This document shows, one piece after another, positions 33,869 to 42,372 of a stretch of DNA of 64,000 nt. Each line of letters begins with the position of its first letter. Position 1 is the first letter of the stretch. The translations under genes and the position numbers were made by a program. Source of the stretch: Humisphaera borealis (GTDB lineage: Bacteria; Planctomycetota; Phycisphaerae; Tepidisphaerales; Tepidisphaeraceae); NCBI RefSeq assembly GCF_015169395.1, contig NZ_CP063458.1:992001-1056000 (forward strand). The letters are read 5' to 3'. The notes beneath the pieces were generated by a model, which was not told the origin of the DNA, did not search any database, and saw nothing but the letters and a program-made list of their open reading frames with translations.

Positions 33869-34795
33869 CTATCGGCCGAACTTCAGGGACATCACCCACT
33901 TGCGCCAGTCTTTCTCGAACGCTTCGAGTGTCTGTGGGGCGACGATTTTCTTGAGTGTTTCCAGCCCCGTCGGGTCGGTCTTGCGGTTGTCGCGGAACGC
34001 GACGTAATACTTCTGCAGAAGCCCCTTGTCCTGAAGGTAGAGCATGAGGTATCGCGCCTGGGCGTAGTTAATCCCGACGCGGTCGTCGCTGCGGAAATCG
34101 TCGTCGGCCGTCAACTCGGCCAGGGTTCGCAAGGTGTCGGCGGCGATCGCTTTCTGAAGGCCCGGCAGACGCCAGTTCGGCAGCCCGGTGATGGTCCGCC
34201 CCTCCGGCCCGAACTGCGACTGCTCATACAGGCTTGCGATCCCTTCATTGAACCAGTCGGGCACGTCAGGGAAATCGGGCGCGATCAATGCGTGCGTCAG
34301 TTCGTGGACCAGCGTTCCCAGGCCGGTGCTGACGTTCATCAGCATGGTCCGGTCGTGATGGCGGTAGAAGCCGAAATGGGGAACGTCGGCGTCGTCGAAC
34401 CACTTCTTTGCCAGGCGCTTGTAGGGCCCTTCGGATTCGAACAGCAGGATAAGAACCGGCTCGTCGGGCCTAGCCTTGAAGAATTGCGCCTGCAGCGCTG
34501 TGGTTGCCGCGGCGACAGTACCGTCACGATACCTGATGAGCTGCGCGGGCGTCCCATTTCCGGCGATGACGTAAGGCGGCGAGACGAGGTGATTGAACTT
34601 CTCCTCGGCGAATCGTGCCTCCCAGCGTTGGGCCAACTTTTGAGTCTTGGCCGCAATCTCAGGATCTGCCGCAGATGGGGCGCTACCGGGAGCCAAGGCG
34701 GGAGCCGTCGCCGGTCCGGCCGCGGATTGCGCGCTCCGACACCCGATCGCGAACGTAAGAACTATAACTGATGCGGTCACTTGAGATTGCGTCAT
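33869..34795 (-). CDS. Lipoprotein gluzincin metallopeptidase (DUF1570-like)
   Basis: A 308-residue protein starting at 34795 (MTQSQVTASVIVLTFAIGC, lipobox-like) with GAGGAG upstream; the frame to 34840 has no such support. The zinc site HELTHAL and, about 20 residues later, the Glu of WFNEGIASLYE form the HExxH...E pattern of gluzincins. Nearby PDWFNEGIA and YAQARYLMLYL are seen in DUF1570/peptidase MA-like proteins of planctomycetes. It probably acts on a periplasmic substrate, which is unknown. It is convergent with the second bactofilin, 18 bases apart. Confidence 0.82.
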   Translation of the reverse strand: MTQSQVTASVIVLTFAIGCRSAQSAAGPATAPALAPGSAPSAADPEIAAKTQKLAQRWEARFAEEKFNHLVSPPYVIAGNGTPAQLIRYRDGTVAAATTALQAQFFKARPDEPVLILLFESEGPYKRLAKKWFDDADVPHFGFYRHHDRTMLMNVSTGLGTLVHELTHALIAPDFPDVPDWFNEGIASLYEQSQFGPEGRTITGLPNWRLPGLQKAIAADTLRTLAELTADDDFRSDDRVGINYAQARYLMLYLQDKGLLQKYYVAFRDNRKTDPTGLETLKKIVAPQTLEAFEKDWRKWVMSLKFGR

Positions 34796-35043
34796 GTTGA
34801 ACTCCTCACCGAACGGAGGAAAGTTTATCCGAATCGACATCGTATCGGGATTGCCCTACTGGCGCAGAACTTGTTAAATCGGGAAAGGCCTGCCGCCTAT
34901 GACGAAGCGCGCTGCCCGCGTGCCGAACCCCGCGGGCGGAAAACTATCGGACAGTCGGCCAAGGGTTCGATACAGACTGACGGCGATTGATGTCGGAGCG
35001 CTTCGCCGTGAGATCCGTCCCGCTCTCAGGAGTTTAGAAACCG

Positions 35044-35913
35044 ATGGCCTACGTCGTTGTCAGCTTCAAGGACAAAGAAGTCGGTCGCTGGCCCCTGGGC
35101 AAGGCGCTATCCATTGGCCGGGCCGGGGAATGCGACATCATCGTCCGGGATATCCTCCTGTCACGGCGGCACTGCCAGTTCGAACCTTCCGGCGCGGGCT
35201 GGGTTGCGGTTGACCTCGGCAGCAAGAACGGGACACGTCGCGGACGGCAGCGCATCAACCGGCATGGTCTGGCCGACGGCGACGTGCTGACCATGGGCAA
35301 GACCACCGTTCGATTCGTGATCGGCCGGCTCCCGACAGAATATAAACCACCAGCCAAGCGACCGACCGACCCATTCGAGGCGTTGTCGGGCACGGTCAGC
35401 GATTTCGACCCGGTCGCCGCCGAGGCCTTCTGCCGCGAGAACGGCCTGCCCAAGCCCCAGCCCATTCCTCGAGAGCCGGCCGCCTACGCCAAGGACGACC
35501 TTTACGGCCTCCTGAACGAAATTGCCTCCAGCTCGTGGGATTCGATCTACGCCCAGGCATCGCAGCCGAAGCGGCCGATTCCCCGCAACGGCACCCGCGT
35601 CTCATCGACGGCCCGGGCTGGCGTCGATCTCCAGGAACCCGGTGTGGCGGTGGCTCCCCGAAAGCGGTCTCGACTGGCGTTTTCAGAGGAATTGCAGGTC
35701 AAGGATGCCCGTACGTCGCGTCCCATCCGCCCTGCCAGTCCGCTCGATCTTTCGACGCTGAGCCGCGCCGGCGGGACCTTAACGAGCCGATCCGCGGCAT
35801 CGAAAAACGCCGCCCGCCGAAGCCAGGTCGCGCTGACGTTCGGGGTCATCGCACGGCCATTTGTCGCGCTGCACCGCTGGATCGCGCCGGCGGGAAGAAT
35901 CCGGATGTTCTAG
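35044..35913 (+). CDS. FHA domain protein
   Basis: A 289-residue protein. The first 95 residues are a forkhead-associated domain: LSIGRAGECDIIVRD, LLSRRHCQFEP, DLGSKNGTRRGRQRI and LADGDVLTMGKTTVRF, with the conserved Gly-Arg, Ser-x-x-His and Asn-Gly that bind phosphothreonine. The remaining 190 residues are low in order, basic and Ser/Ala/Pro-rich, with no membrane segment. The domain suggests docking to a phosphorylated partner of a Ser/Thr kinase; no kinase gene is in the window. It lies upstream of atpG. Confidence 0.92.
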   Translation: MAYVVVSFKDKEVGRWPLGKALSIGRAGECDIIVRDILLSRRHCQFEPSGAGWVAVDLGSKNGTRRGRQRINRHGLADGDVLTMGKTTVRFVIGRLPTEYKPPAKRPTDPFEALSGTVSDFDPVAAEAFCRENGLPKPQPIPREPAAYAKDDLYGLLNEIASSSWDSIYAQASQPKRPIPRNGTRVSSTARAGVDLQEPGVAVAPRKRSRLAFSEELQVKDARTSRPIRPASPLDLSTLSRAGGTLTSRSAASKNAARRSQVALTFGVIARPFVALHRWIAPAGRIRMF

Positions 35914-36062
35914 AGCCGAACCGCCTCGCTTCGGTTCGTCTTCCAAATCCTCCGTTCCCACCTTGCAGGCCCGATCATTCTGGCCATAATCCGACCTCCC
36001 TCGGACCCCCATCGGTGGGGGATTCCAGAGAGTTTCTGCCGATCCCGTAGTGTAAATCCGCC

Positions 36063-37034
36063 ATGGCTAAGGCTCGCGCCATCCTCAAGCGTCGCAAGTC
36101 GCTCCGCAACATCCGCAAGATCACCAAGACGATGCAGATGATCGCGACGGCGAAGTTCCAGAAGTCGCTGAAGCGCGCCGTCGGCACCAAGCCATACACC
36201 CAGAAGGTGCGTGAACTGGTGCGCGAACTGGCGGCAAGCGTCGGCAATGTTGAGCACCCCCTGCTCCGCCGGCCCGATGCCACCACCCAGACCAACCGCA
36301 TTGGCGTGCTGGTGCTGACCAGCAATCGCGGTCTGGCCGGTGCTTACAACGGCAACGTCCTGCGGACGGCCAACATCTTCCTTCGCGAGCAGCAGGCGGC
36401 CGGCAAGACGATCGACCTCTACGTCGCCGGCAAGAAGGGCGTCACCAGCTTTAACTTCCAGAAGCGGGCGATCACCCAGAAGATCGAAGCGCTCGATACG
36501 CCGGCGTACGCCAGCGTCGAAGAACTTGCCAACGACCTGATGCACCGCTTCGAAAAGGGCGAACTCGACTCGGTGTCGGTCGTCTACATGAACTTCATCA
36601 GCACCGGCGTGCAGAAGCCCGATGTGATGACGCTGCTCCCCCTGGCCGGCGTGCAGGAGGCGGCCGACCACATCGGCCAGCAGGTCGCCGAGAAGGAGCA
36701 GCAGGCCAAGAGCGGCGCCCTCGATTCCAAGCGCAGCGGTGAAGGCGTGACGCACGAAGAGATCGCCCACAGCACAACCACCTACGACTTCTCTCCCGAC
36801 GCCAAGACGCTGCTGGACGAAGTCCTGCCGCTGACAGTGCGGACGGCGTTGTTCCAGACGTTCCTCGACGCAACGACGAGCGAGCACGTCGCCCGCATGG
36901 TGGCGATGAAGAGCGCGACCGACAACGCCGAGAAGATGGGCAAGATCCTCGCGATGCAGTACAACCGCGCCCGTCAGAGTCAGATCACGACCGAGCTCAT
37001 GGAAATCATGGGCGGCGTGGAAGCGATGAAGTGA
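36063..37034 (+). CDS. atpG: ATP synthase F1 gamma subunit, isolated gene
   Basis: A 323-residue subunit, longer than the usual 285-300. The N-terminal helix (RRKSLRNIRKITKTMQMIA) and the C-terminal helix (NAEKMGKILAMQYNRARQSQ, then ITTELMEIMGG) form the rotating coiled coil. VLVLTSNRGLAGAYNGNV is the family motif. The extra length is in a charged insertion at about 215-255 (EKEQQAKSGALDSKRSGEG). No other atp gene is within the window on either side, so the F-type operon is split here or this belongs to a second ATP synthase. Confidence 0.95.
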   Translation: MAKARAILKRRKSLRNIRKITKTMQMIATAKFQKSLKRAVGTKPYTQKVRELVRELAASVGNVEHPLLRRPDATTQTNRIGVLVLTSNRGLAGAYNGNVLRTANIFLREQQAAGKTIDLYVAGKKGVTSFNFQKRAITQKIEALDTPAYASVEELANDLMHRFEKGELDSVSVVYMNFISTGVQKPDVMTLLPLAGVQEAADHIGQQVAEKEQQAKSGALDSKRSGEGVTHEEIAHSTTTYDFSPDAKTLLDEVLPLTVRTALFQTFLDATTSEHVARMVAMKSATDNAEKMGKILAMQYNRARQSQITTELMEIMGGVEAMK

Positions 37035-37068
37035 CGCTTCGGTATGGGAGACTGAGTGACGAATGAAG

Positions 37069-37133
37069 AACGCTCCGCGTCGCGCCGCGGCTAACCACGA
37101 ACCCGGTTAGCCGCGACGCGGAGCGGAGCGTTT
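37069..37133 (+). terminator. Long GC-rich hairpin after atpG
   Basis: Imperfect arms aacgctccgcgtcgc...ggctaac (37069-37095) and gttagccgcgacgcgg...gagcgttt (37106-37133) around a 10-base loop. It ends in TTTG on the plus strand and lies between convergent genes, so it can stop atpG transcription. The arms also look like a dispersed planctomycete repeat. Confidence 0.55.
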
Positions 37134-37162
37134 GTCGTCGGTCGAGCGATAACGCGGTGATG

Positions 37163-38326
37163 TCACAGCGCGCTTCGGAGTATGTCCTGCAACGTTTGAT
37201 CACTCAGCAGCACCGGGTTGAACTTCATGCTGCTCGCCTTGCGGGCGAGGCTGACCATCGACTCGACCGCTCCTTCTTTGATGCCGTAGGTAGAGAGCTG
37301 GGGGATTCGCAGTTTCTGGTTCAGGTCCAGAACGGCATCGGCCGCCGCCAAGTGCAGTTCCTCAGCAGGGCGGTCGGTCTGCAGGGCGATGATGCCGCCC
37401 AGGACAATGCACTTCAGCCGCGTGACACTGTTGCCCTTGGCCGCGGCCACCGAGGCGTTAGCCTTCAGGACGTGCGGCAGCAGCGCCGCGCAGACGACGC
37501 CGTGCGGCACGGGATAGTTCGCCCCGGTCGGCGCGGCGAAACCGTGGACCGCGCCCAGCCCGGCGTTGGTCAGACACACGCCGCTGATCAGCGCCGCCAA
37601 TGCCATGTCTGACCGGGCGGCGATGTCAGTGCCGTCGGCAACCGCCAGGGGCAGCGCCGACCATGCCAGCTCGACGCCCTTCAGCGCCAGCGCATCGGTC
37701 AGCGGACTAGCACCGGTCGACAGGTACGCTTCAATGCACTGGCACAGCGCGTCCATCCCGCTGGCGGCTGTCACGTCGGCCGGTACACCAACGCCCAGTT
37801 CAGGATCGACCAGCGCTACCCGCGGCAGCAAGAGCTCCGACCGGATGCTCGCCTTGAACTGCTTCGACGGCTCCCCGACGACGGCATTGCGTGTGACTTC
37901 CGCGCCGGTGCCGGCGGTGGTCGGAATCGCAATCCAGGGGGCGGCGGGTTGAGTGATCTTCTTTCCCGCGCCGATGACTTCCATGTAGTCCAGCGCCGTG
38001 CCGCCGTTGGTGAGCAGCCCGGCGATCGCCTTGGCGGCGTCGATCGCGCTGCCGCCGCCGACGCCGATGACGCCGGTGCAGCCGTCCACGCGCGCGACGT
38101 TCAGTCCGGCATCAATGTCGGCGACGGTCGGCTCGCCCTTCTGGCGATGGACGGTCGTGGCGACACCCGCCGCGGCCGTGCGGTCGCGCACCTTTGCCAG
38201 AGCGCTGTCGCCGCCGTTGTAGACGACCAACACACGTGGTCCCAGTGGCTGCAGTAGATCGCCGAGCACGGCGATCTTGCCGGGGCCGAAGCAGATGCGG
38301 GGGACAGAGAAGAAGTCGAACATCAT
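37163..38326 (-). CDS. Iron-type alcohol dehydrogenase with a metal-ligand substitution
   Basis: A 387-residue Fe-ADH family protein. NAD-binding GVGGGSAIDAAKAIA and the family segments IPTTAGTGAEVTRNAV, VHGFAAPTGANYPVPHG (two metal His) are clear. The usual DAxxHxxE motif is here DALCQCIEAY, with Gln in place of the first His ligand; a subgroup of the family shows this change. The ATG at 38326 overlaps the stop of the upstream LsrG-like gene (ATGA), so the two are coupled. The substrate is unknown. Confidence 0.9.
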   Translation of the reverse strand: MMFDFFSVPRICFGPGKIAVLGDLLQPLGPRVLVVYNGGDSALAKVRDRTAAAGVATTVHRQKGEPTVADIDAGLNVARVDGCTGVIGVGGGSAIDAAKAIAGLLTNGGTALDYMEVIGAGKKITQPAAPWIAIPTTAGTGAEVTRNAVVGEPSKQFKASIRSELLLPRVALVDPELGVGVPADVTAASGMDALCQCIEAYLSTGASPLTDALALKGVELAWSALPLAVADGTDIAARSDMALAALISGVCLTNAGLGAVHGFAAPTGANYPVPHGVVCAALLPHVLKANASVAAAKGNSVTRLKCIVLGGIIALQTDRPAEELHLAAADAVLDLNQKLRIPQLSTYGIKEGAVESMVSLARKASSMKFNPVLLSDQTLQDILRSAL

Positions 38327-38625
38327 TCGCCGTCGCCGTAGAAGATGGTGTGGTTCTTGGTCGCCTCGCGCGGCTTGGCCATCCAGTCGGTGACCGCGTC
38401 GCGCCAGCGGAAGTAGTGGGCCTGCTGCTGGTGGAACGCGAAGTCCTCCTTGGCCTTGTAGACCTCGTAGAGGAAGAACCGCGTCGGGTCGTCTTCGCCC
38501 TGGATGACATCGAACCGAAGGTTGCCCGGTTCCTTCCGCGTGTTGCGGGCGTTATCGAGAATGGCCGTCTTGAACAACTCGACGAACTCCGGCTTGACGT
38601 AAACGTAGACTGCGACCACGAACAT
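38323..38625 (-). CDS. LsrG/YgiN-like antibiotic biosynthesis monooxygenase fold protein
   Basis: A 100-residue ABM-fold protein from ATG at 38625 with GAGGAGA upstream. KEPGNLRFDVIQGEDDPTRF, FLYEVYKAKEDFAFHQQQAH and ATKNHTIFYGD line up with LsrG, the enzyme that isomerises phospho-AI-2, and with related quinol monooxygenases. The conserved His of HQQQAHY is present. It is coupled by four-base overlap to the iron alcohol dehydrogenase. Whether it handles AI-2 is uncertain because no lsrK, lsrF or lsrR gene is adjacent. The fold call is safer than the substrate. Confidence 0.82.
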   Translation of the reverse strand: MFVVAVYVYVKPEFVELFKTAILDNARNTRKEPGNLRFDVIQGEDDPTRFFLYEVYKAKEDFAFHQQQAHYFRWRDAVTDWMAKPREATKNHTIFYGDGE

Positions 38626-38714
38626 GGGATTCTCCTCGTAAGGCAGGGACGACCCGCCGATTTCATGGACACCTGTCTTATCAGAAGGACCTTCCCTGGC
38701 ACAGTCGTTAGCAT

Positions 38715-39350
38715 CTATGCGGTGGGATAAGTCAGAGGTGTCGGTTGGCCGCACTCGGGGCAGCGCTCGCTGCTTGATCGCAAGTCGTAGCCACAAGTGA
38801 GACACAGCCCGTTGGCCAATCGACGAAACCGAAGCATTCGCCGTCGCACAGTCAGTCCAAGCCAAATGATGGGAAGCGGGTACAGCGCCAGCACTAGCTT
38901 CCAGATGGCGACTTCACCCAGAATGTCATTCCCTCGTAAGTAGTAGTCCGGCGCGGCCTGTCCAGCCGTCCGCGTGTCCTTCAGGATTTCGCCTCGTCCA
39001 GCGTCGTCGCCCGAAGCCGCCGAAAGGACCCTCACGTTCCAATCACCCGGGAGCATGCGGCGTACCGGCGGGTTCTTCTCAAAGATGCGGAAGACCTCGT
39101 CCACTTCCATATATATCATGCCGGACGCAAACGAGACTGTGCGGGTGCGCACGATCGACCCCTTCGCGTCGGTAGCCGAACCGTACATCGCCTCCGAAAG
39201 GTCGTGCTCAGTGATGAGGCCGATCTCAAGCCAACGCCATGGGCTCATGATCCAGATAACGGTAAGACCGACCGCCACCGTCAGCAGGCAAACTGCGGTC
39301 GTTGTCCAGGCGAACTTAACCAGCTTTCGGAAACCCATGCCCGACAGCAT
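38715..39350 (-). CDS. Membrane protein with C-terminal CGYDLR...CPECG zinc ribbon
   Basis: A 211-residue protein with a membrane segment at about 15-37 (TAVCLLTVAVGLTVIWIM), a 110-residue soluble domain, a second membrane segment at about 145-165 (LVLALYPLPIIWLGL) and the zinc ribbon CLTCGYDLRSSSERCPECG near the end. It has the same architecture as the protein at 21903-22805, without recognisable similarity in the middle domain. Starts at 39350 or 39338 are possible. It is divergent from the SDR gene. The function is unknown. Confidence 0.75.
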   Translation of the reverse strand: MLSGMGFRKLVKFAWTTTAVCLLTVAVGLTVIWIMSPWRWLEIGLITEHDLSEAMYGSATDAKGSIVRTRTVSFASGMIYMEVDEVFRIFEKNPPVRRMLPGDWNVRVLSAASGDDAGRGEILKDTRTAGQAAPDYYLRGNDILGEVAIWKLVLALYPLPIIWLGLTVRRRMLRFRRLANGLCLTCGYDLRSSSERCPECGQPTPLTYPTA

Positions 39351-39485
39351 ATGACTGTGGCCGGATACGAGGCACCCTCATTTGTCGGCGACTGTGATGA
39401 ACTGTGTTGGGCCGACAAGCGTGACCTGTTGGCCTGACAGGCACAATTCGTTGACCGGCGAGCAGAACAGTTTACGCTCCGCACT

Positions 39486-40280
39486 GTGGCTGATGCACTT
39501 CACGGTAAATCCATCGTCATCATCGGCGGCACGACCGGCCTGGGCCTGTCGGCTGCGCGGGCGTGTATTGCCGAGGGGGCGCGGGTTGTCGTCGTCGGTC
39601 GCAATGCCGAGAGCGCCCACAGGGCGCAGGTCGAGCTGGGCTCATCGTGCGTTGCACTCGCCGCCGACGCCACCGACCCCACCACCGCACCGCGGGCCAT
39701 CGAGCAGGCCGTTACGCATTTCGGCGGGTTTCACGCCCTGTATCACGTCGCCGGCGGCAGCGGCCGCAAAATGGGCGACGGCCCGCTGCACGAAATCACA
39801 GACGAGGGCTGGCGGTTCACGCTCGACCTGAACCTGACGTCCCTGTTCAATTCCAACCGCGCCGCCGCGAGACAGTTCCTGAAGCAGGGTTCCGGCGGCA
39901 GTGTGCTGAACATGGGATCGGTCCTCGGTTGGTCGCCGTCGCCGGCGTTCTTCACCACTCATGCGTACGCCGCGACCAAGAGCGCGATCGTCGGGTTCAC
40001 GAAAAGCTGCGCCGCGTATTACGCCACGCACGATATTCGGTTTAACGTTCTCGCCCCCGCGCTGGTTGAAACCCCCATGGCCCAGCGGGCGGCGAGTGAC
40101 GAGCGGATCCAGAGCTTCATCCGCACCAAACAGCCGCTCGACGGCGGCAGGATTGGCCGACCCGACGACTTGGACGCGGCGGCCGTCTACTTCCTGTCGG
40201 ACGGTTCGAAGTTCGTTACTGGGCAAGTGCTGGCGGTCGACGGAGGCTGGTGCGTGAGCGAAGGACAGACGGACGAGTGA
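39486..40280 (+). CDS. SDR family oxidoreductase
   Basis: A 264-residue classical SDR from a GTG start. It has the cofactor motif GGTTGLG at 14-20, HVAGGSG in place of NNAG, the catalytic Ser in MGSVLGWSPS, YAATK, and C-terminal VTGQVLAVDGGW. Such enzymes act on sugars, polyols or hydroxy acids; no substrate can be assigned. It precedes the ROK kinase by about 200 bases on the same strand, which hints at sugar metabolism. No clear promoter was seen. Confidence 0.92.
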   Translation: MADALHGKSIVIIGGTTGLGLSAARACIAEGARVVVVGRNAESAHRAQVELGSSCVALAADATDPTTAPRAIEQAVTHFGGFHALYHVAGGSGRKMGDGPLHEITDEGWRFTLDLNLTSLFNSNRAAARQFLKQGSGGSVLNMGSVLGWSPSPAFFTTHAYAATKSAIVGFTKSCAAYYATHDIRFNVLAPALVETPMAQRAASDERIQSFIRTKQPLDGGRIGRPDDLDAAAVYFLSDGSKFVTGQVLAVDGGWCVSEGQTDE

Positions 40281-40484
40281 ACGGAGGTCGGTCCGCCCCT
40301 TTTGGCGCCTCGCCCGAAGGGCAGGGAGTCGCGCGGAGAATGTGAACTGTCGGTCGCTTCTCAACCGCACTGGAAGTGTTGGAGAACGGAATAGAGTGCA
40401 CCTTCGGTGCGACCGCTAAACATCACCGTCGTGCAGGAAGCGTTACCCAGGATCGCGAACCCAACGAACAGACAGGCACGAACC

Positions 40485-41390
40485 ATGCCGCATGCCATCG
40501 GTCTCGACATTGGCGGAACGAGTCTTAAATGCGTGGTGGTAACTCATGACGGCCATGTGGCCGATCGTGTCAGCGTTGCCCTGGACATTTCCGATCCGCA
40601 ATGGCCGGCATTCGTGCGATCGACGTTTGAGTCGCGGAGACGCTACGCCGAGATCATGGATGACTATCCCGACTCGATCCGAGTCGGCGTCTCAGCCCCG
40701 GGCATCGCCCGCCCGGACGGATTGTCCATCTGGTGGATGCAGGGGCGGCTGGCCGAACTGGAGACGATCGACTGGCGAACGTACCTCGGCAGCGAGATTG
40801 CGGTTCCGGTTTTGAACGACGCACAGGCCGCACTGCTGGGCGAGACCTGGCTCGGCGCCGCCGCGGGACAACGCAACGTCGCCCTGCTGACCCTGGGCAC
40901 CGGTGTCGGCGGTGCGGCGATGGTCGACGGACACCTGCTGAAGGGCGCGATCGGTCGCGCGGGACACCTGGGGCATATCAGTCTCGACCCCGGCGGATCG
41001 CCGGACATCACCAATTGCCCGGGAAGTCTTGAGAACGCGATCGGCAACTGCACGGTCGCCGAGCGGACAAAGGGTGCATTTGATTCCACGCTGGCCCTCG
41101 CGGCCGCCGCGTCGCGCGGCGATCCGGCGGCACTTGAAGCTTGGTCCCGCTCGATCCGCGCCTTGGCCGCCGGGATTGCCTCGATCGTCAATGTGCTCGA
41201 CCCCGAAACGGTGATCATCGGCGGCGGCATCGCGACGGCGGACGATGCGCTGTTCTTGCCCCTTTCTTCCGAACTCGACCGATTCGAATGGCGGCCGCAC
41301 GGTCACCGGGTGAAGGTCGTCGCTGCGGCGCTCGGCGAGTACGCCGGCGCGATCGGCGCGGCACGGAACGCGATGCTTTGCGATAAGTAG
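40485..41390 (+). CDS. ROK family sugar kinase
   Basis: A 301-residue kinase. The start is at MPHAIGLDIGGTSLKCVVV (40485); the frame from 40407 adds non-family residues. The ATP-binding DIGGTSLK, VLNDAQAALLGE with the catalytic Asp, TLGTGVGGAAM and C-terminal VIIGGGIA are all present. The usual ROK zinc motif CxCGxxGC is reduced to NCPGSLE, so the metal site is lost. It phosphorylates a sugar such as an N-acetylhexosamine or glucose. Its TAG stop is the first part of REPIN element B. A SIS protein follows. Confidence 0.92.
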   Translation: MPHAIGLDIGGTSLKCVVVTHDGHVADRVSVALDISDPQWPAFVRSTFESRRRYAEIMDDYPDSIRVGVSAPGIARPDGLSIWWMQGRLAELETIDWRTYLGSEIAVPVLNDAQAALLGETWLGAAAGQRNVALLTLGTGVGGAAMVDGHLLKGAIGRAGHLGHISLDPGGSPDITNCPGSLENAIGNCTVAERTKGAFDSTLALAAAASRGDPAALEAWSRSIRALAAGIASIVNVLDPETVIIGGGIATADDALFLPLSSELDRFEWRPHGHRVKVVAAALGEYAGAIGAARNAMLCDK

Positions 41391-41496
41391 GGCGGGCACT
41401 GCCCGCCGGAGACAGTGACGATTGCCGAGGCGTGTTTAAATGGTGCGGCTTGCCCTGCCGCCGAACGCTCCTTTCGGCGGGCAGTGCCCGCCCTAC
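41387..41496. repeat. REPIN-type element B (GTAGGG termini)
   Basis: Arms of 22 bases are perfectly complementary: gtagggcgggcactgcccg... (41387-41408) and its inverse ending cccgccctac (41475-41496). Each arm holds a hairpin ggcgggc...gcccgcc. It lies between the ROK kinase and SIS genes. GTAG supplies the kinase stop codon. Same architecture as elements A, C and D with a different stem sequence. Confidence 0.85.
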
Positions 41497-41552
41497 GAAT
41501 CTGACGTCGGTCGTTGACCCGCGGCGGGACCTTCCTCGACAATCCCGAGCAC

Positions 41553-42335
41553 ATGACCCCAGCCGAAGACTATCTCGCAAAAAGTGAAGGCCTGATCGCC
41601 GCCGTTCGCGCGCAGCTGCCGCAGATTCGTCAGGCCGCCGACTGGTTCAGCCAGACGATACTTAAGGGGCGGATGGTGCACGTGTTCGCTTCCGGCCACA
41701 GCCGGATCATGGTGGAAGAGATGTGGCCGCGCTACGGCTCGTTCCCCGGCTTCAACCCGATCGTGGAACTGTCGTTGACGTTCCACAACCTCGTCGTCGG
41801 CGCCAACGGCCAGCGGCAGGCGATGTTCCTTGAGAACGTCAGCGGCCTGGCCGAACGCATCCTGCGGAACTTCGACCTGTCGCGGGACGACGCGGCGCTG
41901 GTGATCTCTTCCAGCGGCTGCAATGTGGTGCCCATCGAGATGGGTGAGCTGTTCCAGGCGCGCGGGATCAGGACGGTGGCGATCATCAGTCGCGAACACA
42001 GCGAAGCCAGTCGCAGCAATGACCCCCGCGGGAAGAAGCTGCAGGATTTCGCCGACCTGACGCTGGACACCGGCGCCCCGCCGGGCGATGCGATGGTGAA
42101 GGTGGAAGGACTTGATACCGCCGTCGCGCCAGGCTCGACCGTGGGCGGATGCCTGCTGATCAACAGTATCAAGGCCGAAGTCGCCCTGCGTCTGACCGCC
42201 GCCGGCCAGCCGCCGAAGGTGCTGAGCGGCGGGTGCGTCGTGGGCGCCGAGCGGGCCAAGGAACTGTTCGAAGCGGCCTATGACGAGCACGGGCGTCGGC
42301 TGGCGAAGCTGTATCAATCGCTCGGCGCAGTTTGA
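41553..42335 (+). CDS. SIS domain sugar isomerase-like protein (UPF0309 type)
   Basis: A 260-residue SIS protein starting at 41553. The phosphosugar-binding motifs VHVFASGHSRIM (about 43-54) and LVISSSGCNVVPIEMGEL (about 124-141) are clear, with the C-terminal domain SIKAEVAL...GCVVGAE. The UPF0309 group acts on phosphorylated sugars and is often next to ROK kinases. Together with the kinase gene it suggests amino-sugar or hexose phosphate breakdown. REPIN B lies in the gap between the two genes. Confidence 0.9.
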   Translation: MTPAEDYLAKSEGLIAAVRAQLPQIRQAADWFSQTILKGRMVHVFASGHSRIMVEEMWPRYGSFPGFNPIVELSLTFHNLVVGANGQRQAMFLENVSGLAERILRNFDLSRDDAALVISSSGCNVVPIEMGELFQARGIRTVAIISREHSEASRSNDPRGKKLQDFADLTLDTGAPPGDAMVKVEGLDTAVAPGSTVGGCLLINSIKAEVALRLTAAGQPPKVLSGGCVVGAERAKELFEAAYDEHGRRLAKLYQSLGAV

Positions 42336-42372
42336 CGCGTGAACCCAATTCGAGATTGGCCAGAAGGATCCC

